From Constrictibacter sp. MBR-5 (GTDB lineage: Bacteria; Pseudomonadota; Alphaproteobacteria; JAJUGE01): DNA of 64,000 bases. The stretch lies in assembly GCF_040549485.1 (NCBI RefSeq), contig NZ_JBEPTK010000001.1, positions 62,001-126,000 of the forward strand, written 5' to 3'. Both the position numbers and the translations under genes were made by a program. Below are positions 57,326 through 64,000 of this stretch, piece after piece (position 1 is the stretch's first letter; each line of letters opens with the position of its first letter). The notes under the pieces are model-generated. The model was not told the origin of the DNA, searched no databases, and saw nothing but the letters and a program-made list of their open reading frames with translations.

Positions 57326-60249
57326 TCGGCGGCCTCCCGACTGCGGCGGAAGCTCTTGCCGTAACGCAGGATGCCGGGCCGGTTCGGCAGCTTCGGCTGC
57401 TTCATGTCGGGGAAGCCGATGCCGCTGGCAACGGGCGCCTCGGCCGGCGCCTTCTCGATGCGCACGCGCAGGTCGTACCAGGCCGCCTGCCCCGTCACCG
57501 GGTCGGCGTTGGCGTAGCGATAGCCGTCCTCGCGCGGCGGCAGCAGCTCCGAGATGATGTGGTTCAAGAGGAAGCCCTTCCGGAATTCGGGCGAATCGTC
57601 CGCGAGGTTCCAGGCGCCCCGCCGCTTGCCGATGGCGTTCCAGGTCCAGACCGTGTCCTCGTTGACGCCGTCCATCAGTTTGACCGGCACCTTGATGCTG
57701 CCGTGATGGCTGGTGACGACGACCCAGTCCTCGTCGGCGATGCCGAGCTTTTCGCCGAGCGTGCGGCTGATGTGCAGCTTGTTGTGGCCGTGGATCTGGC
57801 GCAGCCAGGCGTTCTGGGAGCCCCAGGAGTGGTACATCGCCATCGGGCGCTGGGTCACGGCACGCAGCGGATAGGCCGCGCTCTCGACCGCCGCATGCTC
57901 GAACGGCGCGTACCAGATCGGCAGCGGGTCGAAATATTCCGCGATCCGTCGGCGCTCGGCATCCGGCGGCTGCACCGGTCCGTGTCCCTGGGCGGCGAGC
58001 CGAAACTTCTGCAGCGGCTCGCTCCAGATCTGCATCACGACGGGCTCGGCCTTCGGGATGAAGCCGACCGAGGCGGCCCATTCCAGATAGCCGCGGTTCG
58101 CATGCTTGAAGAACTGATGCTCGAGCGGCAGCTCGTGCTTCCAGAAGCAGCCGTTGTCGATGTAGCGCTGCAGCTGGTCGGGGTTCGGTGCCCCCTTCCC
58201 CTGGCCGCTGCCGTCGGCGTTGCGCCAGCCGGCGAGCGGACCGATGCCGGGCGAGCGCTCATGGTTGACGATGTAGTCCGGATAGCCGCCCGGATAGCGC
58301 GGCTGCCCGTCCTCGGTCGTGAAGGCCGGCAATCCCAGCCGGTACCCGAGGTCGAGCACGACCTCCTGGAACGGCCGCACGTCGCGGTCCGGCTGCACCA
58401 CCGGCTGGCGGATCGCGTCGCCGGCGCCGTGCGCGTTCGAGATCGGCCGGTCGAGCAGCGAGATGCAGTCCCAGCGCTCCAGATAGGTCGTATCCGGCAG
58501 CACGAGGTCGGCGTAGGGCACCGTCTCGGAGTAGAAGGCGTCCGAATAGATGATCTTGGGGATCTTGTATTCGCCGGTCGCCTCGTCCCTGTCGGTCAGC
58601 ATCCTGATCGTACCGGGCACGTTCATGGCGCTGTTCCAGCCCATGTTGGCCATGTACATGAACAGCACGTCGATCGGGTACGGGTCGCCCTTCCACGCGT
58701 TGGTGATCACCATCTGCATCAGGCCATGGGCGGCGACCGGCGCCTCCCACGAATAGGCCTTGTCGATGCGCACGGGACTGCCGTCCGCCTCGACCAGCAG
58801 ATCCTCCGGCCCGGCGACGAAGCCGAGCGGCGGCCCGGGCATCGGGGTGTTCGGCTTGACCTGCCCCGGCTTGCCGGCCGGCTTCGGGCCGGGCGGCGCG
58901 GGGCGCGGGAACGGCGGCTCGAAGCGGTAGGAACCCGGCGTGTCCACCGCCCCCAGGAGCATCTGCAGCAGGTGCAGCGCCCGGCAGGTGTGGAAGCCGT
59001 TGGAATGGGCCGAGATGCCGCGCATGGCGTGGAACGAGACCGGCCGGCCGATCATCCGCTCGTGCCGGCGCCCCGCCCAGTCGGTCCAGGGCTGCTCGAT
59101 CACGACTTCCTGCTCGAAGGCGGCGTGCGCCAGTTCGGCGGCGAGGCGGCGGATCGTCTCGGCCGATACGCCGCATTCCGCCGCGACCGCCTCCGGCGCA
59201 TAGCGCGGGTCGAGATAGCGTTCCGCGAGCAGCTGGAAGACCGGGACCGCCTTGCGCCCGTCGGGCAGCGTGAAGTCCCCGACCATGACCGGGCTCACCT
59301 CGGCCTGCATGGCGCTCGCCGCACCGCCGCTCGTCCGGTCCCAGCACAGGGGATTGCCGTCGCCGTCACGGGCGAACAGGCCGTCGTCGGCGCCGCCCGG
59401 ATTGCGCACCACCAGCCAGGGTGCGTTCGTGTAGCGGACGAGCGAGTCCAGGTCGATGCGGTCGGCCTTCAGCAGCTCGTGCACCATCGCCAGGATGAAC
59501 AGGCCGTCCGTGCCCGGCTTGATGCCGATCCACTCGTCCGCCGTGGCGGAATAGCCGGTCCGCACGGGATTGACCGAGACGAACTTGGCGCCGTTGGCGC
59601 GCAGCTTCGACAGGCCGATCTTGATGGGATTCGAATCGTGGTCTTCGGCGACGCCGAACATCATGAAATAGCGGGCGCGATCCCAGTCGGGCTCACCGAA
59701 TTCCCAGAACGACCCGCCGATCGTGTAGATGCCGCCGGCCGCCATGTTGACCGAGCAGAAGCCGCCGTGTGCGGCGAAGTTCGGCGTGCCGAACTGCTGC
59801 GCCCAGAAGCCGGTCAGCGACTGGCTCTGGTCGCGGCCGGTGAAGAAGGCGAGCCGCTTCGGGTCGCGCGAGCGCACCTCCGACAGCCACGTCGTCGCCA
59901 GCTGCAGCGCCTCGTCCCATTCGATCTCGCGGAACTCGCCGCTGCCGCGCGGACCGACCCGCAGCAAGGGCTTCGAGAGCCGCGCCGGCGAATAATGCTG
60001 CATGATCCCGGCCGAGCCCTTGGCGCATAGCACGCCGCGGTTCACCGGATGATCCTTGTTGCCCTCGATGTAGCGGATGCGCCCATCGGCGAGATGGACT
60101 TTGATGCCGCACCGGCAGGCGCACATGTAGCAGGTCGTCGTCTTGACCTCGTCCGACACGTGGGGCGAGGTCTCGGCCGGCGTCTGGGGGCCGGTGGCGG
60201 AGCTTGCTGTCATCTGGGCCTGGGGATTGTTCTTCTGCCTGGGCGCCAC
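57322..60249 (-). CDS. soeA: Molybdopterin catalytic subunit, SoeA-like (probable sulfite dehydrogenase)
   Basis: A 975-residue bis-MGD enzyme of the DMSO reductase family. The N-terminal 4Fe-4S site is Cys40-x2-Cys43-x3-Cys47 ... Cys75 (VLCAKG). Cys165 in AAHGGFCSVNMAAG is at the position of the molybdenum ligand in the Psr/Phs/Soe branch; DmsA uses Ser and NarG uses Asp. No twin-arginine signal is present, so the enzyme faces the cytoplasm, as SoeABC does. Length, motifs and A-B-C order favour quinone-linked sulfite oxidation. Thiosulfate/polysulfide or other S/N-oxide chemistry is not excluded. Confidence 0.85.
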   Translation of the reverse strand: MAPRQKNNPQAQMTASSATGPQTPAETSPHVSDEVKTTTCYMCACRCGIKVHLADGRIRYIEGNKDHPVNRGVLCAKGSAGIMQHYSPARLSKPLLRVGPRGSGEFREIEWDEALQLATTWLSEVRSRDPKRLAFFTGRDQSQSLTGFWAQQFGTPNFAAHGGFCSVNMAAGGIYTIGGSFWEFGEPDWDRARYFMMFGVAEDHDSNPIKIGLSKLRANGAKFVSVNPVRTGYSATADEWIGIKPGTDGLFILAMVHELLKADRIDLDSLVRYTNAPWLVVRNPGGADDGLFARDGDGNPLCWDRTSGGAASAMQAEVSPVMVGDFTLPDGRKAVPVFQLLAERYLDPRYAPEAVAAECGVSAETIRRLAAELAHAAFEQEVVIEQPWTDWAGRRHERMIGRPVSFHAMRGISAHSNGFHTCRALHLLQMLLGAVDTPGSYRFEPPFPRPAPPGPKPAGKPGQVKPNTPMPGPPLGFVAGPEDLLVEADGSPVRIDKAYSWEAPVAAHGLMQMVITNAWKGDPYPIDVLFMYMANMGWNSAMNVPGTIRMLTDRDEATGEYKIPKIIYSDAFYSETVPYADLVLPDTTYLERWDCISLLDRPISNAHGAGDAIRQPVVQPDRDVRPFQEVVLDLGYRLGLPAFTTEDGQPRYPGGYPDYIVNHERSPGIGPLAGWRNADGSGQGKGAPNPDQLQRYIDNGCFWKHELPLEHQFFKHANRGYLEWAASVGFIPKAEPVVMQIWSEPLQKFRLAAQGHGPVQPPDAERRRIAEYFDPLPIWYAPFEHAAVESAAYPLRAVTQRPMAMYHSWGSQNAWLRQIHGHNKLHISRTLGEKLGIADEDWVVVTSHHGSIKVPVKLMDGVNEDTVWTWNAIGKRRGAWNLADDSPEFRKGFLLNHIISELLPPREDGYRYANADPVTGQAAWYDLRVRIEKAPAEAPVASGIGFPDMKQPKLPNRPGILRYGKSFRRSREAAE

Positions 60250-60295
60250 CCACTGTTTGGCATGTGTCTCCGCGGGTCAAGGCCGCCGGGCCGCG

Positions 60296-61465
60296 TCAAC
60301 GCTTGAGCCGGCTTTCGACCATCGTGGCGAACCAGCTGGCGCCGACGGGAAGGACCGAATCGTTGAAGTCGTACTTCGGGTGGTGAACCATCGCGTCGTC
60401 GCTGCCGCGCGACTGACCCAGCCAGATGTAGCAGCCCGGCCGCTCGTTCAGCATGAAGGAGAAGTCCTCGGCCCCCATCACCGGCGGCGCGTCGTGGATG
60501 ACGTTCTCCTCACCCACGACACTGGCGGCGATGTCCGCCGCGATGCCGGCCTCCTTCGCCGGATTGACCGTCGCCGGGTAGCCGCGGCGATAGTTCGCGA
60601 CCGCCGTGGCGCCGAAGCCGCTCGCGATCCCCGTCGCGATGGCCGCGATGCCCCGCTCGATCATGTCCTGGGTTTCCTTCTTGTAGGTCCGCACCGTGCC
60701 AGACAGCTTGGCGCTGGCCGGAATCACGTTGTGCGCCATCCCGCCCTCCATGCGCGTCACCGAGAGGACGGCGCTGTCGAGCGGATCGACGGCGCGGCTG
60801 ACGAGGCCCTGCAGCGCGGTGATGACCTGGGCGGCGATGAAGACGGGGTCGATGCCGAGATGCGGCATCGCGCCGTGCGCGCCCTTGCCGTGGATCTCCA
60901 CGTCGAACTGGTCGGCTGCCGCCATGATCGGCCCGGAACGCACCGCGATTCGGCCGGCCGGCAGCAACGGCCAGTTGTGCATGCCGTAGACCTCGTCGCA
61001 CGGGAAGCGGTCGAAGAGGCCTTCCTTCACCATCTCCCGGCCGCCGCCCTTGCCCTCCTCGGCCGGCTGAAAGATGAAGTGCACCGTGCCCGCGAAGTTG
61101 CGCGTCTCGGCCAGATACTTGGCCGCACCGAGCAGCATCGAGGTGTGCCCGTCATGCCCGCAGGCGTGCATCTTCCCCGGCGTCTGCGATGCGTAGGGAA
61201 GGCCAGTCTGCTCGTCCATCGGCAGGCAGTCCATGTCGGCGCGCAGCCCGATGCTGCGCTCGCCGGGGCCGCTGCCACGCAGCGTGCCGACGACCCCGGT
61301 GCCGGCGACGCCGCGCGTCACCTCGATCCCCCAGCTCTCCAGCAGCTTGGCCACGATCTCGCTGGTCCGGAACTCCTCGAAGCCCAATTCGGGGTGCATG
61401 TGGAAGTCGCGGCGCCAGGCGGTCATCTCGTCTTCGGCGGCGGCGATCGAGTTGATCACGGGCAT
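60296..61465 (-). CDS. M20 family amidohydrolase (hippurate/N-acyl amino acid hydrolase-like)
   Basis: A 389-residue dinuclear metal peptidase. Metal-binding landmarks are Cys102 and His104 ([13 protein letters not shown]), the PAEEGKGGG glutamates, and HNWPLLPAG. The Asp of [11 protein letters not shown] is also conserved. It removes an acyl group from an amino acid (hippurate, N-acetyl or indole-acetyl amino acid) in the cytoplasm. It is divergent from mutS, with 92 bases between, and 46 bases upstream of the molybdoenzyme's start on the opposite side. Confidence 0.9.
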   Translation of the reverse strand: MPVINSIAAAEDEMTAWRRDFHMHPELGFEEFRTSEIVAKLLESWGIEVTRGVAGTGVVGTLRGSGPGERSIGLRADMDCLPMDEQTGLPYASQTPGKMHACGHDGHTSMLLGAAKYLAETRNFAGTVHFIFQPAEEGKGGGREMVKEGLFDRFPCDEVYGMHNWPLLPAGRIAVRSGPIMAAADQFDVEIHGKGAHGAMPHLGIDPVFIAAQVITALQGLVSRAVDPLDSAVLSVTRMEGGMAHNVIPASAKLSGTVRTYKKETQDMIERGIAAIATGIASGFGATAVANYRRGYPATVNPAKEAGIAADIAASVVGEENVIHDAPPVMGAEDFSFMLNERPGCYIWLGQSRGSDDAMVHHPKYDFNDSVLPVGASWFATMVESRLKR

Positions 61466-61557
61466 CGAGTTTCCCTTCCTGGGACGTAGCAGTCAGTTGG
61501 ATGACGTTAGGGCAGGCAGGGCGCGAAGTCATGGGTTGTCGTGCTAGTTTCCGCGCC

Positions 61558-64000
61558 ATGCACGACCTGACGACCGCCCCCCGATCGGACTCCGCGTCCC
61601 CGCCCGACGGCGACAGCAAGATCGCTGCGCCTGCCGTCGAGATGACTCCCATGCTCGCGCACTACCGCGCCTGCAAGGAGCGGCATCCCGACCATCTGCT
61701 GTTCTACCGGATGGGCGATTTCTACGAGATGTTCTTCGAGGACGCGGTCCAGGCGGCCGGCGCGCTCGACATCACGCTGACCCGGCGCGGCAAGGTGGGC
61801 GCGGACGAGGTGCCGATGGCCGGCGTGCCGGTAAAGGCGCACGAGGCCTATCTGGAACGGCTGATCCGCAAGGGCTTCAAGGTCGCGATCTGCGAGCAGG
61901 TCGAGGATCCGTCCGAGGCGAAGAAGCGCGGCGGCAAGACGCTGGTCCGGCGCGAGATCGTCCGGCTCGTCACCCCAGGGACGCTGACCGAGGACACGCT
62001 GCTCGACGCCCGGCGCCACAACTATCTGGCGGCGCTGGCGGAGGCCGCGGGCGAGATGGCGCTCGCCTGGCTCGACATGTCGACGGGCGACTTCGCCGTC
62101 GAGCCGGTGGCGCCGCCGGAAGTGGCCGCATGCCTCGCCCGGCTCGATCCGGGGGAGTTGCTGCTGCCCGACCGGCTGCTGCAGCGCCCCGACCTGTTCG
62201 AGACCTTCCGCGACTGGAAGACGGCGTTGACGCCGCTGCCCTCCAGCCGCTTCGACAGCAGTAACGCGAAGGCGCGGCTGCAGAGCCTCTACGGCGTCGG
62301 CACGCTCGACGCCTTCGGCGACTTCGGCCGCGCCGAGCACGCGGCGTGCGGCGCCGTCGTCGACTATGTCGAGTTGACCCAGCAGGGGCGCCTGCCGCGG
62401 CTCGCCCCGCCACGACGCATGAGCCGCGGCGGCAGCCTCGCCGTCGACGCCGCCACCCGGCGTAACCTGGAACTGACCCGCACGCTCACCGGCGAACGGC
62501 GTGGCAGCCTGCTCGACGCCATCGACCGCACCGTCGCGGGCGCCGGCGCGCGGCTTCTGGCGGAGTGGCTGTCGGCGCCGCTCACCGACGCCGCCGCGAT
62601 CAACGCCCGCCTCGATGCGGTCGGCTGGTTCGTCGAGGGCGAACGCATCCGCACCGACCTGCGCGCGGCGCTGCGCCGGTGCCCGGACGTCGAGCGCGCG
62701 CTGTCGCGGCTCTCGGTCGGCCGCGGCGGCCCGCGCGACCTCGCCGCCGTGCGCGATGCGCTGCGGCTTGCGGCCGAACTGCGCGCGCTCCTGGAACAGG
62801 CCGCCGATGCCGGCCTCGCCGGCCTGCCCGACACCCTCGCCGCGGCGGCACGCGACCTGGGCCATCACGCGCAGCTCGTGGACCGGCTTTCCCGTGTCCT
62901 CGGGCCCGACCTGCCGCTCCTCGCTCGCGACGGCGGCTTCGTCGCCTCCGGCTATGCCGCCGAACTGGACGAACTGCGCACCCTGCGCGACGACAGCCGC
63001 CGACTGGTGGCCGAGCTGCAGGGCCGCTACGCCCGCGAGACCGGCGTCTCGGGCCTGAAGGTCCGGCACAACAACGTCCTGGGCTACTTCGTCGAGACGA
63101 ACGCCGCCAATGCGCCGAAGCTGCAGGCCGACAGCCGCTTCATCCACCGCCAGACCCTCGCCTCGGCGATGCGCTTCGGTACCGTCGAGCTCGGCGACCT
63201 GGAGAGCCGCATCGCGCAAGCGGCGGATCGGGCCATGGCGCTCGAACTCGAGCTGTTCGAGACGCTGGTGAAAGACGTCGAGGCGCGCGCCGACGAGATC
63301 GCGCGCGCCGCCGGCGCCCTCGCCCGGCTCGACGTCGCTGCGGCGCTGGGCGAACTGGCCGTCGAACAGAACCACGTCCGGCCGCGCATCGACGACGGGC
63401 TGGGTTTTCGAATCGTCGGCGGCCGCCATCCGGTGGTCGAGGCGGCGCTGACGCGCGAGGGCAAGCCCTTCGTCGCCAACGACTGCGCGCTCGGCGAGGA
63501 CGCCGGCCGGCTGTGGCTGGTCACCGGCCCGAACATGGCGGGCAAGAGCACCTTCCTGCGCCAGAACGCCCTGATCGCGCTGATGGCGCAGATGGGCGCT
63601 TTCGTGCCGGCGGCGGAGGCCGAGATCGGCGTGGTCGACCGCCTGTTCAGCCGCGTCGGCGCTGCCGACGACCTCGCCCGCGGCCGCTCGACCTTCATGG
63701 TCGAGATGGTCGAGGCGGCGGCCATCCTGAACCAGGCGACCGAGCGCAGCCTCGTAATCCTGGACGAGATCGGCCGCGGCACCGCCACCTTCGACGGCCT
63801 ATCGATCGCCTGGGCCTGCGTCGAGCACCTGCACGAGGCGAACCGCTGCCGGGCGCTGTTCGCCACCCATTATCACGAGCTGACCAGTCTGGCCGGGCGG
63901 CTGCCGCGGCTGGCGCTCAGGACGATGCGGGTGAAGGAGTGGCAGGGCGACGTCGTCTTCCTGCACGAGGTGGCCGAGGGAGCGGCCGACCGCTCCTACG
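61558..64000 (+). CDS. mutS: DNA mismatch repair protein MutS, 3'-truncated by the window
   Basis: ATG 61558 opens [13 protein letters not shown], an alphaproteobacterial N-terminal extension. The mismatch-recognition motif follows in [13 protein letters not shown]. The connector, lever and clamp domains follow without interruption. The ATPase domain has Walker [10 protein letters not shown] (near 63528-63554) and Walker [12 protein letters not shown], with ATHYHEL after it. About 814 residues are present, and the gene runs off the right edge. MutS binds mismatches and recruits MutL in post-replicative repair. Confidence 0.96.
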   Translation, partial: MHDLTTAPRSDSASPPDGDSKIAAPAVEMTPMLAHYRACKERHPDHLLFYRMGDFYEMFFEDAVQAAGALDITLTRRGKVGADEVPMAGVPVKAHEAYLERLIRKGFKVAICEQVEDPSEAKKRGGKTLVRREIVRLVTPGTLTEDTLLDARRHNYLAALAEAAGEMALAWLDMSTGDFAVEPVAPPEVAACLARLDPGELLLPDRLLQRPDLFETFRDWKTALTPLPSSRFDSSNAKARLQSLYGVGTLDAFGDFGRAEHAACGAVVDYVELTQQGRLPRLAPPRRMSRGGSLAVDAATRRNLELTRTLTGERRGSLLDAIDRTVAGAGARLLAEWLSAPLTDAAAINARLDAVGWFVEGERIRTDLRAALRRCPDVERALSRLSVGRGGPRDLAAVRDALRLAAELRALLEQAADAGLAGLPDTLAAAARDLGHHAQLVDRLSRVLGPDLPLLARDGGFVASGYAAELDELRTLRDDSRRLVAELQGRYARETGVSGLKVRHNNVLGYFVETNAANAPKLQADSRFIHRQTLASAMRFGTVELGDLESRIAQAADRAMALELELFETLVKDVEARADEIARAAGALARLDVAAALGELAVEQNHVRPRIDDGLGFRIVGGRHPVVEAALTREGKPFVANDCALGEDAGRLWLVTGPNMAGKSTFLRQNALIALMAQMGAFVPAAEAEIGVVDRLFSRVGAADDLARGRSTFMVEMVEAAAILNQATERSLVILDEIGRGTATFDGLSIAWACVEHLHEANRCRALFATHYHELTSLAGRLPRLALRTMRVKEWQGDVVFLHEVAEGAADRSY

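Noticed and set aside
57559-60030. Open frame of over 800 codons on the plus strand opposite the molybdoenzyme subunit
   Set aside because: Mirror of a conserved catalytic subunit; composition is Arg/His/Val/Gly-rich and there is no ribosome-binding site logic.

Overview
This 64 kb window is high-GC, densely coded chromosome from an alphaproteobacterium. Several things point to that class: a short prolyl-tRNA synthetase without an editing insertion, PhyR, a DUF1467 gene beside methylmalonyl-CoA epimerase, an ispH-thrB-rnhA block, LolCE/LolD and EcfG-like promoters. The broad catabolic load fits a Rhodospirillales-like heterotroph, but I cannot place it in a family. I see no rRNA, tRNA, CRISPR array, insertion sequence, phage gene or integrase. 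No stretch over 300 bases lacks a gene; the longest gaps are 28285-28576 and 7140-7412. Both window ends cut genes (metH on the left, mutS on the right).

Layout. 1-2.6 kb: metH. 2.7-7.1 kb: a peptide-type ABC transporter half (binding protein, two permeases) with a DapA-like lyase. 7.4-11.2 kb: small membrane protein, SDR, SH3 protein, then D-2-hydroxyacid dehydrogenase and an NHL protein. 11.2-15.9 kb: tag, DUF1467, mce, an amidase, Uup and a DnaJ protein. 15.9-17.9 kb: two long DUF1127 proteins and a LysR regulator. 17.9-23.8 kb: lipB and the soxBDAG sarcosine oxidase operon. 23.9-28.3 kb: entericidin-like lipoprotein, lolD-lolCE-proS and a PRC-barrel protein. 28.6-33.3 kb: two peptide-transporter ATPases with an amidase, then opgC. 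33.4-37.7 kb: a kinase-like phosphotransferase, phyR, dienelactone hydrolase, a CoA-transferase and a 28-residue membrane peptide. 37.7-44 kb: rnhA-thrB-ispH, a lipoprotein, malonyl-CoA decarboxylase and the NAD(P)HX repair enzyme. 44-46.8 kb: orphan LivK-type binding protein and an MFS transporter. 47-53.9 kb: DUF35 protein, Ltp-like thiolase, SDR, TRAP-type binding protein, second CoA-transferase and a HisKA_2 kinase. 53.9-60.2 kb: an OpgD/OpgG-like protein and a SoeABC-like molybdoenzyme. 60.3-64 kb: an M20 amidohydrolase and mutS.

How the genes work together. The window combines amine and peptide catabolism (sarcosine oxidase, peptide transporter parts, amidase, M20 hydrolase), acyl-CoA metabolism (two CoA-transferases, DUF35/thiolase/SDR, MCD, mce) and probable sulfite oxidation. 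A general stress theme recurs: PhyR is encoded here, and GGAAC-N17/18-GTT motifs of the EcfG type precede the entericidin-like gene, the PRC-barrel gene and the 28-residue membrane peptide.

The best candidates for something undescribed are: (i) the DUF35/thiolase pair whose residues look more like a retro-aldolase than a thiolase; (ii) a CoA-transferase with Gln in place of the catalytic Asp, translationally coupled to a TRAP-type binding protein; (iii) the membrane microprotein behind a possible stress promoter; and (iv) a peptide transporter apparently split into two complementary loci 21 kb apart.
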